A stretch of DNA of 64,000 nt from Mesorhizobium sp. M2D.F.Ca.ET.226.01.1.1 (lineage in GTDB: Bacteria; Pseudomonadota; Alphaproteobacteria; Rhizobiales; Rhizobiaceae), in NCBI RefSeq assembly GCF_004022705.2, contig NZ_RZOY02000001.1, positions 502,956-566,955 on the forward strand. The letters are read 5' to 3'. Shown here piece after piece: positions 1-8,623 of the stretch; position 1 is the stretch's first letter; each line of letters begins with the position of its first letter. The notes under the pieces were generated by a model. The model made no database searches. It was not told the origin of the DNA and saw nothing but the letters and a program-made list of their open reading frames with translations. The position numbers and the translations under genes were made by a program.

Positions 1-62
1 TGCCAGCTTTGGAAACATAAAGTGATCGGCGCGAGAGGCCTTTCGGCCAATCCGACAATCGC

Positions 63-986
63 TTACGCGATCTCGTGCCGCCAGGGCGGGTTGGCGCCGG
101 CCCGCGAAACGGTCACCGCGGCCGCCCTGGCGCCGAGCTCCAGCGCCTTGCGGATCGCATCTTCCGGCAGGTAGCCGATCGCCGCTTTGGTGAGCAGGCC
201 CTGCTCATGCAGCGAGGCGAGGATCCCGGCGTTGAACGTGTCGCCGGCGCCGACAGTGTCAACTACCTTCACCTTCTGCGGCATGACGGTGACCTTGTGC
301 GCCTTGCTGTATCCGACGGCGCCTTCGCTGCCATGGGTGACGACGATCAGCTTCGGCCCGCGATCCAGCCAGTTGCGCACCACATCCTCATGCGAGCCGG
401 CCTCGTCGAACCACTTGAGGTCCTCGTCCGAGAGCTTGACAATGTCGGCCATCGCCATCATCTCGCGGATGCGTCTCAGATGCTTGGCCTTGTCCGGAAT
501 GAAGTTCGGCCGGATGTTGGGGTCGAGCATCATCACGCGGCTTTCGTGCTCCCGCCGCATGAATTCCTCATAGGCCGAGCCAGCCGGCTCCGAGATCAGG
601 CTGATCGCGCCGAACAGCATCGCCTCGATCTCGGCGCCGAGCTTCGGCAGGTCCTCAATGGTGAGCATGCGCCCGGCGGTGTTCTCGTCATAGAAGGTAT
701 AGGTCGCCTGTCCGTTGGTAAGCCGCACGAAAGCGAGCGTCGTCGGGCGTGGCGAGGTGTGCGCATAGGTGGAGCTCACCTTGCTGGCGCCGAGCGCGTC
801 GCGGAACTGGCCGCCGAACAGGTCGGAGGAGAGGCCCGAGAAGAATCCCGCCGGGGCGCCGAGCCGGCCGAGCGCGATCGCCGAGTTGAACACCGCGCCG
901 CCGACATAGGGCGCGAAGGCGGCTTCGCCTTCCGTCGTGATGCGAGGCAGCATGTCGATCAGGGCTTCGCCACAGCAAAGGATCAT
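63..986 (-). CDS. frcK: Fructokinase, PfkB/ribokinase family
   Basis: Predicted cytosolic sugar kinase (307 aa, normal family length) that phosphorylates the sugar brought in by the neighbouring frcBCA transporter, most likely fructose. The N-terminus has a PfkB-type Gly-rich segment (GGAVFNSAIALGRLG, about residues 29-43). The C-terminal signature DTVGAGDTFNAG (about residues 242-253) carries the catalytic Asp and the anion hole. Its ATG overlaps the TGA of the upstream mutarotase gene in an ATGA junction, so the ROK regulator, mutarotase and kinase probably form one transcript. In Sinorhizobium the kinase frcK belongs to the frc locus (established); the symbol is given by analogy. Exact substrate is inferred. 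Confidence 0.88.
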   Translation of the reverse strand: MILCCGEALIDMLPRITTEGEAAFAPYVGGAVFNSAIALGRLGAPAGFFSGLSSDLFGGQFRDALGASKVSSTYAHTSPRPTTLAFVRLTNGQATYTFYDENTAGRMLTIEDLPKLGAEIEAMLFGAISLISEPAGSAYEEFMRREHESRVMMLDPNIRPNFIPDKAKHLRRIREMMAMADIVKLSDEDLKWFDEAGSHEDVVRNWLDRGPKLIVVTHGSEGAVGYSKAHKVTVMPQKVKVVDTVGAGDTFNAGILASLHEQGLLTKAAIGYLPEDAIRKALELGARAAAVTVSRAGANPPWRHEIA

Positions 987-1429
987 GTCGTCTTGGTCTC
1001 CGGCGGATAGATCACGCCCTTGCGGATAATGATGTTGGCAAAGAGCCTGGGTTCGCTGGTCGCGACGATCGCGTGCGCGGCCTTGACGCGTGCATAGAAG
1101 TCGGGCCCGGCCAGCGCAACCACCTTATGACCCGGCGCGCGTCTGGCGCAAACCGCTTCCATCTCGCGATGCACAGGGTCGGTAAGCGCCGGGTCGCCGT
1201 TGACCGAGGCACGGAACAGCGCTTCCGGCACCGCCTCGTCCACCGGCAGCACGCTGAGCACGGCATCAAGCACCGGGATGATATGATGGCCATCCGCGCG
1301 GATCAGCCGGCGCGCCTGTTCCTCGGCCGGATAATTGCCGTCGACGATCGCGATCTCGTCGCCATGGCCCATTGCCCTGAGCGTCGCCAGGAACTGCGGC
1401 CCGAGCAGCGAGGGGATGCCGATCAGCAT
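983..1429 (-). CDS. RbsD/FucU family sugar mutarotase
   Basis: 148-aa protein of the RbsD/FucU fold, enzymes that interconvert sugar anomers (ribose pyranase, fucose mutarotase). Family features are the N-terminal block around LRAMGHGDEIAIVDGNYPAE, with the catalytic His and the D-N-P region, and the C-terminal block FANIIIRKGVIYPPE. The start is the ATG two bases after the ROK gene stop; the longer open frame upstream is antisense and out-of-frame noise. The 3' end overlaps the kinase start by four bases. In this operon it would speed anomer conversion of the imported sugar before phosphorylation. The substrate is not determinable from sequence. Confidence 0.88.
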   Translation of the reverse strand: MLIGIPSLLGPQFLATLRAMGHGDEIAIVDGNYPAEEQARRLIRADGHHIIPVLDAVLSVLPVDEAVPEALFRASVNGDPALTDPVHREMEAVCARRAPGHKVVALAGPDFYARVKAAHAIVATSEPRLFANIIIRKGVIYPPETKTT

Positions 1430-1431
1430 GG

Positions 1432-2655
1432 TCAGGCGCCTCCGGTCGCGTTCGGTCCGATCAGGAAGCGCTCGGAAAGCGGCAGGCTGGCGCCGCCCAA
1501 CGCCCGCGCATGGATGCCGACGGTCCCCTCGCGCACGAAGGGCAGCTTCAGTCCCTCGGCGTCGATGCCGGAAATGGCTTGCCGGATTGCCTCGACAAGA
1601 CGGCGCCGCACCTCGAGCGGCATCCAGCCATCGATCACTGCCGCTTCGAAATCGATGACGGACGAGGCCGCGACGATGGCATAGGCAAGCGCGCGCGAGG
1701 CGCTGGCGATCCACTCGTCGAGCTCGGCGCCGATGTCGCCCCATTCCTGCGGCGAGGTCCACAGATAGGAGCCGTCGATGCCCTTGGCGGAAAGCGCCTT
1801 CTCCAGCATTGCGATCGAGGCTACGTCGATGAGCTGCGTCGGCTTGCCGTCCGGCCCCGGCACCGGCATCGATCCGAGCGCGCCGGCGTTCCCCTTCGGC
1901 CCGCTGTAGAGCCGGCCGTTGAGCACGATGCCGCCGCCGGCAAAGGCGCCGATGTAGAAATAGACGAAGTCGCGCGCCGCGCCCGCCTGGCCGAAGACAA
2001 GCTCGGCGCCGCAGGCCGAAGTCGCATCGTTCTGCAGGTAGACGGGGAACTCGCACTGCGCCTGGATGTCGGCGCGTATGTCGCGATGGCGCCATTCCTC
2101 CATCACGTCGCGCGGCGCGCCGGCCGTGTCGGCCCAGTTCCACAGTTCGAACGGCATGGCGACGCCGAGCCCGGCAATGCGCTTGTCCTGCGCCGGTGTC
2201 AGTTCGCCGCGCATCGTCTTGATGCCCTGGGTGACGAACTCGACCGTCTCGCGCGGTGCGGGATAGCGATAGGAGTGCTGCAGCATGGCGCGCACATTGC
2301 CGAGAAAATCGATCAGCACGAGCTCGGCTGAGCGTCTGCCGATCTTGAGGCCGATGAAAAAAGCGCCGTCCGGATTGAGCGCCATCGGGATCGACGGCTG
2401 GCCGATCTTGCCGCGTAGCGGCGCCTGGCGCACCAGCAGCTTATCTTCCTCGAGCTCGCGCATGATCACCGACACGGTCTGGGCCGACAGCCCGGTCATG
2501 CGCGCAATGTCGGATTTGGCCAGGCTGCCATGCTGGCGCACCAATGACAGCACGAGCCGCTCATTGTGGTCGCGCATGCCGCTCTGGTTGGTGCCGCGAT
2601 GCAGCCGGCTCTCCAAAACCTCGGGCGAACCGTGCCTCGCAATGCCGGTCTCCAC
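1432..2655 (-). CDS. frcR: ROK family transcriptional regulator of the frc locus
   Basis: 407-aa repressor-type ROK protein. An N-terminal winged helix-turn-helix (LAKSDIARMTGLSAQTVSVI, about residues 45-65) is followed by the sugar-kinase-like ROK domain (for example YLQNDATSACGAELVFG and YFYIGAFAGGGIVLNG). I chose the GTG start at 2655 because GGGAGGA lies five bases upstream; the longer frame to 2724 lacks such a site and would run into the inverted repeat of the promoter region. It is divergent from frcB and heads the leftward mutarotase-kinase operon, the usual position for a local sugar-responsive repressor. The symbol is used by analogy with the Sinorhizobium frc locus; binding of sugar and DNA is inferred. 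Confidence 0.82.
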   Translation of the reverse strand: METGIARHGSPEVLESRLHRGTNQSGMRDHNERLVLSLVRQHGSLAKSDIARMTGLSAQTVSVIMRELEEDKLLVRQAPLRGKIGQPSIPMALNPDGAFFIGLKIGRRSAELVLIDFLGNVRAMLQHSYRYPAPRETVEFVTQGIKTMRGELTPAQDKRIAGLGVAMPFELWNWADTAGAPRDVMEEWRHRDIRADIQAQCEFPVYLQNDATSACGAELVFGQAGAARDFVYFYIGAFAGGGIVLNGRLYSGPKGNAGALGSMPVPGPDGKPTQLIDVASIAMLEKALSAKGIDGSYLWTSPQEWGDIGAELDEWIASASRALAYAIVAASSVIDFEAAVIDGWMPLEVRRRLVEAIRQAISGIDAEGLKLPFVREGTVGIHARALGGASLPLSERFLIGPNATGGA

Positions 2656-2718
2656 CCTGTTCCTCCCGTCTGTTTCCCCGCGATGCTTTTTGTTCAGAAT
2701 GAGTGAACGGCGCAAGAG

Positions 2719-2754
2719 TGTCAATAATAAATAAGAGTGATTTAATTATTGACA
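2719..2754. promoter_or_regulatory. Divergent promoter region with inverted repeat between frcR and frcB
   Basis: A perfect 10-base inverted repeat, TGTCAATAAT at 2719-2728 and ATTATTGACA at 2745-2754, sits in an AT-rich stretch between the divergent genes. Each arm contains TTGACA reading outward (2724-2719 leftward, 2749-2754 rightward), so the arms coincide with candidate -35 boxes for both operons. No good -10 match follows at standard spacing on either side, so promoter assignment is tentative. A repressor covering this palindrome would block both directions; the ROK protein is the obvious candidate. Confidence 0.5.
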
Positions 2755-2863
2755 GCCGTTCTGGACTGGTGTTTTTTGAGGTGTGTCCACGCTGGGAGAA
2801 AGGTGGATGCGCTTGAGACGCCGGGTGGCCGGCGTTCGGAACAGTTCCATTGGGAGGAAAATC

Positions 2864-3898
2864 GTGACCAAGAAATCACTGCTGAAGTCTACCGTGTTTG
2901 CGGCCGCCGGCTTGGGCCTGATGGCGTTCGCTTCGTCGGCATCAGCCGCCGGCGTCGGCGCCTGCCTGATCACCAAGACCGACACCAACCCCTTCTTCGT
3001 CAAGATGAAGGAGGGCGCGACCGCCAAGGCCAAGGAGCTTGGCGTCGACCTCAAGACCTATGCCGGCAAGATCGACGGCGACAGCGAAAGCCAGGTCGCG
3101 GCGATCGAAAGCTGCATCGCTGACGGCGCCAAGGGTATCCTGATCACCGCCTCCGACACCAAGGGCATCGTGCCGACGGTGAAGAAGGCGCGCGACGCCG
3201 GCCTGCTGGTAATCGCGCTCGACACGCCGCTCGATCCGATCGACGCCGCCGACGCCACCTTCGCCACCGACAATCTCGAAGCCGGCAAGCTGATCGGCGC
3301 CTGGGCCGCCGCCACGCTCGGCGACAAGGCCAAGGACGCCAAGATCGGCTTCCTCGACCTCACCCCTTCGCAGCCGACCGTCGACGTTCTGCGCGACCAG
3401 GGCTTCATGATGGGCTACGGCATCGACGTGAAAGACCCCAACAAGATTGGCGACGAGGTCGATCCGCGCATCGTCGGCCACGACGTGACCAACGGCAACG
3501 AGGAAGGCGGCCGCAAGGCGATGGAGAACCTTCTGCAGAAGGACAACACCATCAACGTCATCCACACCATCAATGAGCCTGCCGCCGTCGGCGCCTACCA
3601 GGCGCTCAAGGCCGTCGGCCTCGAAAAGCAGGTGCTGATCGTCTCGGTCGATGGCGGCTGCCCGGGCGTGAAGTCGGTTGCCGAAGGCGTGATCGGCGCC
3701 ACCTCGCAGCAATATCCGCTGCAGATGGCGGCGCTCGGCATCGAAGCCATCGCCAAATACGCCAAGGACGGCACGAAGCCGAAGCCGACCGAGGGCAAGA
3801 ACTTCTTCGACACCGGTGTCAACCTCGTTACCGACAAGCCGGCCAATGGCGTGAAGTCCATCGACACCAAGGAAGGCCTCGCCAAGTGCTGGGGCTGA
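2864..3898 (+). CDS. frcB: Fructose/ribose-type ABC transporter substrate-binding protein
   Basis: 344-aa periplasmic binding protein (Peripla_BP_4 type). Start is GTG at 2864, preceded by GGGAGGAAA at 2852-2860. It gives a clean signal peptide (VTKKSLLKS, hydrophobic core, ASA cleavage region). The longer frame from 2783 would place extra charged residues before the signal. The mature start ([19 protein letters not shown]), the segment [18 protein letters not shown], and [10 protein letters not shown] match what I remember of Sinorhizobium FrcB closely. First gene of frcB-frcC-frcA; a GC hairpin follows it at 3923-3949. Family knowledge: the Sinorhizobium system takes up fructose, with ribose and mannose as competitors. 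Confidence 0.92.
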   Translation: MTKKSLLKSTVFAAAGLGLMAFASSASAAGVGACLITKTDTNPFFVKMKEGATAKAKELGVDLKTYAGKIDGDSESQVAAIESCIADGAKGILITASDTKGIVPTVKKARDAGLLVIALDTPLDPIDAADATFATDNLEAGKLIGAWAAATLGDKAKDAKIGFLDLTPSQPTVDVLRDQGFMMGYGIDVKDPNKIGDEVDPRIVGHDVTNGNEEGGRKAMENLLQKDNTINVIHTINEPAAVGAYQALKAVGLEKQVLIVSVDGGCPGVKSVAEGVIGATSQQYPLQMAALGIEAIAKYAKDGTKPKPTEGKNFFDTGVNLVTDKPANGVKSIDTKEGLAKCWG

Positions 3899-3922
3899 TG
3901 CCCGCCTGAGCGCATAAACCTC

Positions 3923-3949
3923 GCGGCTGGGGGCTTGATCCCCGGCCGC
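3923..3949 (+). other. Intercistronic hairpin between frcB and frcC
   Basis: GCGGCTGGGG at 3923-3932 pairs with CCCCGGCCGC at 3940-3949 (ten pairs, one G-U wobble) around a seven-base loop. No T-run follows, so it is not a standard terminator. Placed after a binding-protein gene, it could stabilise frcB mRNA or partially terminate. Confidence 0.5.
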
Positions 3950-4056
3950 ATCGGGTGGACGATGCATTTTCGTAAGCGCTGATAAGCCCGGCGACAGACC
4001 GGAATGCGTAAACGCGGCACGGAGCCATGACGAAGCTTCGTGAGACGGGAGGAAAT

Positions 4057-5121
4057 ATGTCTCAAATCCAGGAATTCGAGAAGGTTCTCTCGGGCAGCGA
4101 CACCAGTGTCGCCGCCTTCGACGAGCACGGCAAATCGTTCGTCAAGCGCGCCCAGCACTTTCTGCATTCGACGCCGGCCGCGGTGCCGCTGATTGTGCTG
4201 GTGCTGTCGATCATCATCTTCGGCATCGCGATCGGCGGGCGCTTCTTTTCGTCCTACACGTTGACGCTGATCCTTCAACAGATCGCCATCGTCGGTATGC
4301 TGGGCGCCGCCCAGACGCTGGTCATCCTGACCGCCGGCATCGACCTTTCGATCGGCGTGATCATGGTGATCTCAGCCGTGATCATGGGGAACTGCGCCAT
4401 CACCTACGGCATGCCGACCATTCTTGCGGTGATCCTGGGGCTGGCTGCGGGCGCTGCCTGCGGCCTGCTCAACGGCCTCTTGGTCGCTTACATGAAGCTT
4501 CCGCCCTTCATCGTCACGCTTGGCACCTGGAACATCGTCATGGCGACGAATTTCATCTATTCCGCCAATGAGACGATCCGCGACGCCGATGTCGATACCC
4601 AAGCGCCGCTGCTGCACTTCTTCGCGTTGAGTTTCAGGGTCGGCTCAGCGGTCCTGACGGCCGGCGTCATCGCCATGGTCCTGCTGGTCCTGCTGCTTTG
4701 GTATGTGCTGAACCACACCGCATGGGGCCGCCACGTCTATGCCGTCGGCGACGATCAGGAGGCCGCGAAACTGTCGGGCATCCAGACCAAGAGGGTATTG
4801 GTGACGGTCTATGTCCTCGCTGGGCTGATCGCCGCTTTCGCCGCTTGGGTCTCCATCGGCCGCAACGGCTCTATCTCCCCGTCCGCCGCGGTCACCGACT
4901 ACAATCTGCAGGCCATCACAGCGACGGTGATCGGCGGCATCTCGCTCTTTGGCGGCCGCGGCTCGATACTCGGCACGCTGTTCGGCGCCATGATCGTCGG
5001 CGTCGTCTCGATGGGCCTCAACATGCTGGGCGCTGACCCGCAATGGAAGGTGCTGCTCACCGGCGTGCTGATCATTGGCGCCGTGGCTGTCGATCAATGG
5101 ATCAGAAAGGTTTCGGCATAA
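4057..5121 (+). CDS. frcC: Sugar ABC transporter permease
   Basis: 354-aa inner-membrane permease of the BPD_transp_2 (RbsC-like) family with about eight to ten hydrophobic segments, beginning at AAVPLIVLVLSIIIFGIAI. Family motifs include LTAGIDLSIG (about residues 90-99) and the ATPase-contacting segment around AVTDYNLQAITATVIGGISLF. I start at ATG 4057 because GGGAGG at 4047-4052 precedes it. The longer frame from 4027 would add ten residues without a better site. Separated from frcA by only two bases after its TAA. It forms the channel for the sugar bound by FrcB. Confidence 0.9.
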   Translation: MSQIQEFEKVLSGSDTSVAAFDEHGKSFVKRAQHFLHSTPAAVPLIVLVLSIIIFGIAIGGRFFSSYTLTLILQQIAIVGMLGAAQTLVILTAGIDLSIGVIMVISAVIMGNCAITYGMPTILAVILGLAAGAACGLLNGLLVAYMKLPPFIVTLGTWNIVMATNFIYSANETIRDADVDTQAPLLHFFALSFRVGSAVLTAGVIAMVLLVLLLWYVLNHTAWGRHVYAVGDDQEAAKLSGIQTKRVLVTVYVLAGLIAAFAAWVSIGRNGSISPSAAVTDYNLQAITATVIGGISLFGGRGSILGTLFGAMIVGVVSMGLNMLGADPQWKVLLTGVLIIGAVAVDQWIRKVSA

Positions 5122-5123
5122 TC

Positions 5124-5906
5124 ATGACCCAGGAGCCCATCCTCACAGCGCGCGGCCTGATCAAGCGCTATGGCCGAGTCACGGCCCTCGACAATGCCGA
5201 TTTCGACCTCTATCCGGGCGAAATCCTGGCCGTCATCGGCGACAACGGCGCCGGAAAATCATCGCTCATCAAGGCGATTTCCGGCGCGGCCGTGCCCGAC
5301 GAAGGTGAAATCCAGCTTGAAGGCAAGCCCGTTGCCTTCAAGTCGCCGATGGAGGCTCGCGAGGCCGGCATCGAGACCGTTTACCAGAACCTCGCATTGT
5401 CGCCGGCGCTGTCGATCGCCGACAACATGTTTCTCGGTCGCGAAATCCGCAAGCCCGGCCCGCTCGGCAGCTGGTTCCGCATGCTCGACCGTCCGGCGAT
5501 GGAAAAGCGCGCCCGCGACAAGCTGACCGAGCTCGGGCTGATGACCATCCAGAACATCAGCCAGGCGGTGGAGACGCTGTCCGGCGGTCAGCGCCAAGGC
5601 GTCGCTGTCGCGCGCGCCGCCGCCTTCGGCTCGAAGGTGGTGATCATGGACGAGCCGACCGCGGCGCTCGGCGTCAAGGAAAGCCGCCGCGTGCTGGAGT
5701 TGATCCTCGACGTCAAGAAGCGTGGCCTGCCGATCGTGCTCATCTCGCACAACATGCCGCATGTCTTCGAGGTGGCCGATCGCATCCACATCCACCGCCT
5801 CGGCCGCCGCCTCTGTGTCGTCGATCCGAAGCAGATTTCCATGTCGGACGCCGTCGCTCTCATGACCGGCGCCAAGAAACCGCCGGAGGACGCGCTGGCG
5901 GCCTGA
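5124..5906 (+). CDS. frcA: Sugar ABC transporter ATP-binding protein
   Basis: 260-aa single-domain ATPase. Walker A GDNGAGKSS, signature LSGGQRQGVAVARA, Walker B VVIMDEPTAALG and the switch His region LISHNMPHVFEVADRI are all intact. Most RbsA-type ATPases of this transporter class have two tandem domains (about 500 aa). This one has a single domain, as in Sinorhizobium FrcA, so the functional unit should be a homodimer. Start is ATG 5124, just after the frcC stop; the longer open frame from 5043 overlaps frcC and is rejected. Confidence 0.9.
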   Translation: MTQEPILTARGLIKRYGRVTALDNADFDLYPGEILAVIGDNGAGKSSLIKAISGAAVPDEGEIQLEGKPVAFKSPMEAREAGIETVYQNLALSPALSIADNMFLGREIRKPGPLGSWFRMLDRPAMEKRARDKLTELGLMTIQNISQAVETLSGGQRQGVAVARAAAFGSKVVIMDEPTAALGVKESRRVLELILDVKKRGLPIVLISHNMPHVFEVADRIHIHRLGRRLCVVDPKQISMSDAVALMTGAKKPPEDALAA

Positions 5907-5929
5907 TCAGCTACTGGACCCGTAAGGCG

Positions 5930-5952
5930 GGCGGCGCCTCGATCGCGCCGCC
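5930..5952 (+). terminator. Candidate terminator-like hairpin after frcA
   Basis: GGCGGCGC at 5930-5937 pairs perfectly with GCGCCGCC at 5945-5952 around a seven-base loop. It lies 24 bases after the frcA stop. A U-tract is absent, so termination would be weak or factor-assisted. Confidence 0.4.
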
Positions 5953-6047
5953 GCCTAAATCGATTGAACATATGCTGCAATGCAGTAGGATGGGCTGGGA
6001 GAAATGGTGAAAGCCGGTATGATCGTGGCAACATCACGAGAGGCAGC

Positions 6048-8510
6048 ATGACGCGCGCTATGACGACCGAAGCCCCCATTCTCGACAATCCCGATCCCAA
6101 GACCCTCGCCGAAGAGGTGCTGCAGTCGCTCAAATACCGGGTCGGCAAGGACTCCACCGTCGCCACGCCCTATGACTGGCTGACGGCTTCGATCAAGGTG
6201 GTGCGCGACCGCGTCGTCGATCACTGGATGCAGGCGACCAAGGAAGCCTACGACCAGCAGGAAAAGCGGGTCTACTACCTCTCGCTCGAGTTCCTGATCG
6301 GGCGCCTGATGCGCGATGCCTTCTCCAATCTGGGCCTGATGGCGAATATGCGCGAGGCGCTGTCTTCGCTCGGTGTCGACCTCGACCTGATCGCGGGGCT
6401 CGAACCCGATGCCGCGCTCGGCAATGGCGGCCTCGGCCGTCTCGCCGCCTGCTTCATGGAGAGCATGGCGACCGTCGATATCCCCGCCCATGGCTACGGC
6501 ATCCGCTACGCAAACGGCATGTTCCGCCAGGAGATCCAGGGGGGCTGGCAGGTCGAGCTGCCGGAAACCTGGCTCGACCACGGCAATCCGTGGGAGTTCG
6601 AGCGGCGCGAGCGTTCCTTCGAGGTTGGCTTCGGCGGCTCGGTGGAATCGATCACGTCCAAGGACGGCCGGCTCGAACGCCATGTCTGGAAGCCGACGGA
6701 GCACGTGTTGGCGGTCGCCTACGACACGCCGGTGGCCGGCTGGCGCGCCAAGCGCGTCAACACGCTGCGACTGTGGTCCGGCATGCCGATCGACCCGATC
6801 CTGCTCGACAAGTTCAATGCCGGCGACCACATCGGCGCGCTGGCCGAAAGCAACAAGGCCGACGCGCTGTCGCGCGTGCTCTATCCGGCCGATTCCCACA
6901 TGGCCGGCCAGGAGCTGCGGCTCAGGCAAGAGTATTTCTTCTCGACCGCGTCGCTGCAGGACATCGTCCAGCGCCACCTCAGCCAGTATGGCGACCTGAA
7001 GTCGCTGCCCGACAAGGCGGCGATCCATCTCAACGACACCCATCCCGCGGTCGCCGTGCCGGAACTGATGCGGCTTCTGATGGATGTCCACGGCATGGAC
7101 TTCGACCTTGCCTGGGACATCACCAAGCGCACCTTCGGCTACACCAACCACACGCTGCTGCCAGAGGCCCTTGAAAGCTGGCCGGTGCCGCTGTTCGAGC
7201 GGCTTTTGCCGCGTCACATGCAGATCGTCTACGCCATCAATGCGCAGGTGCTGCTGGAGGCGCGGGCTACCGGAAAATTCTCCGGCGAGCAGATCGCCCG
7301 GATCTCGCTGATCCAGGAAAATGGCGACCGCCGTGTGCGCATGGGCAATCTGGCCTTTGTCGGCTCGCACTCGATCAACGGCGTCTCGGCCCTGCACACC
7401 GAGCTGATGAAGGAGACGGTGTTCGCCGACCTCCACAAGCTCTATCCCGACCGTATCAACAACAAGACCAACGGCATCACGCCCAGGCGCTGGCTGATCC
7501 AGTGCAATCCCGGCCTCACCGCGCTTGCCCGCGAGGCGATCGGCGACCGTTTCATGGACGACATCGAGAGGATCAAGGCGCTCGATCCGCTCGCCGAAGA
7601 CGCAACCTTCCGCGAAAAGTTCGCCGCCGTGAAGCGGCAGAACAAGGTAAGGCTCGCCAATCTCGTCGCCGACCGGCTGGGCATCAGGCTCGACCCGTCG
7701 GCGCTGTTCGACATCCAGGTCAAGCGCATCCACGAATACAAGCGCCAGCTTCTCAACATCCTCGAGGCGATCGCGCTCTACGATCAGATCCGCTCGCATC
7801 CCGAGCGGGATTGGATGCCGCGCGTGAAATTCTTCGGCGGCAAGGCGGCGCCCAGCTACCACAACGCCAAGCTGATCATCAAACTGGCAAACGACGTCGC
7901 CAAGGTCATCAACGGCGATCCGTCGGTGCGCGGCCTGCTGAAGGTCGTGTTCGTGCCGAACTACAATGTCAGCCTGGCCGAGGTGCTGATGCCGGCCGCC
8001 GACCTGTCGGAGCAGATTTCGACTGCCGGCATGGAGGCCTCGGGCACCGGCAACATGAAATTCGCGCTGAATGGCGCGCTAACCATCGGCACGCTCGACG
8101 GCGCCAATGTCGAGATGAAGGAACATGTCGGCGCCGACAACATCTTCATCTTCGGCCTTACCACCGGCGAGGTCGCCGACCGCCGCAACAATGGCTACAA
8201 TCCACGTGCCGTTATCGAGGGATCCCCTGAACTCGCGCAGGCTGTCTCGGCGATTTCGTCAGGCGTCTTCTCGCCCGACGATCCGAACCGCTATCGCGAC
8301 CTGATGAACGGCCTCTACCAGAGCGACTGGTTCATGGTCGCGGCCGACTTCGATTCCTACGCCGCCTGCCAGCGCGAGGTCGACAATGTCTGGCGCGACA
8401 GCCCCGATTGGAACGCGCGCGCCATCCGAAACGTTGCCCGTATGGGATGGTTCTCGTCCGATCGCACCATCCGCCAATATGCGAAAGAAATCTGGAACGT
8501 ACCTGTCTGA
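6048..8510 (+). CDS. glgP: Glycogen phosphorylase
   Basis: 820-aa PLP-dependent glycosyltransferase (GT35) that releases glucose-1-phosphate from glycogen. The pyridoxal-lysine motif EASGTGNMKFALNGALTIG is intact near residues 660-680, with the family block YYLSLEFLIGR near the N-terminus and ALGNGGLGRLAACFMES in the first third. Length fits bacterial phosphorylases. ATG 6048 has GAGAGG a few bases upstream; the longer frame from 5964 lacks support. First gene of the rightward glg cluster. The 141-base gap after frcA holds a small palindrome CTGCAATGCAG at 5975-5985 but no convincing promoter match. Confidence 0.96.
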   Translation: MTRAMTTEAPILDNPDPKTLAEEVLQSLKYRVGKDSTVATPYDWLTASIKVVRDRVVDHWMQATKEAYDQQEKRVYYLSLEFLIGRLMRDAFSNLGLMANMREALSSLGVDLDLIAGLEPDAALGNGGLGRLAACFMESMATVDIPAHGYGIRYANGMFRQEIQGGWQVELPETWLDHGNPWEFERRERSFEVGFGGSVESITSKDGRLERHVWKPTEHVLAVAYDTPVAGWRAKRVNTLRLWSGMPIDPILLDKFNAGDHIGALAESNKADALSRVLYPADSHMAGQELRLRQEYFFSTASLQDIVQRHLSQYGDLKSLPDKAAIHLNDTHPAVAVPELMRLLMDVHGMDFDLAWDITKRTFGYTNHTLLPEALESWPVPLFERLLPRHMQIVYAINAQVLLEARATGKFSGEQIARISLIQENGDRRVRMGNLAFVGSHSINGVSALHTELMKETVFADLHKLYPDRINNKTNGITPRRWLIQCNPGLTALAREAIGDRFMDDIERIKALDPLAEDATFREKFAAVKRQNKVRLANLVADRLGIRLDPSALFDIQVKRIHEYKRQLLNILEAIALYDQIRSHPERDWMPRVKFFGGKAAPSYHNAKLIIKLANDVAKVINGDPSVRGLLKVVFVPNYNVSLAEVLMPAADLSEQISTAGMEASGTGNMKFALNGALTIGTLDGANVEMKEHVGADNIFIFGLTTGEVADRRNNGYNPRAVIEGSPELAQAVSAISSGVFSPDDPNRYRDLMNGLYQSDWFMVAADFDSYAACQREVDNVWRDSPDWNARAIRNVARMGWFSSDRTIRQYAKEIWNVPV

Positions 8511-8623
8511 TGTGATTGCATGAGGTCACGAACAATGTGGCCCAGCGCAAGTCGCCCCAAGATGTCCAACGGATTTGGGACGGCCGGCGCGGAACAAAGG
8601 TGCCCAGGGAGGGCGACCGCCTG

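Noticed and set aside
1..62. Terminator of the leftward kinase operon
   Set aside because: Only a four-pair GGCC-GAAA-GGCC hairpin at about 38-50 with no T-run; too weak to list as a feature.
5955..7862. 635-codon open frame antisense to glgP
   Set aside because: Mirror frame of phosphorylase; no recognisable family and no start signal.
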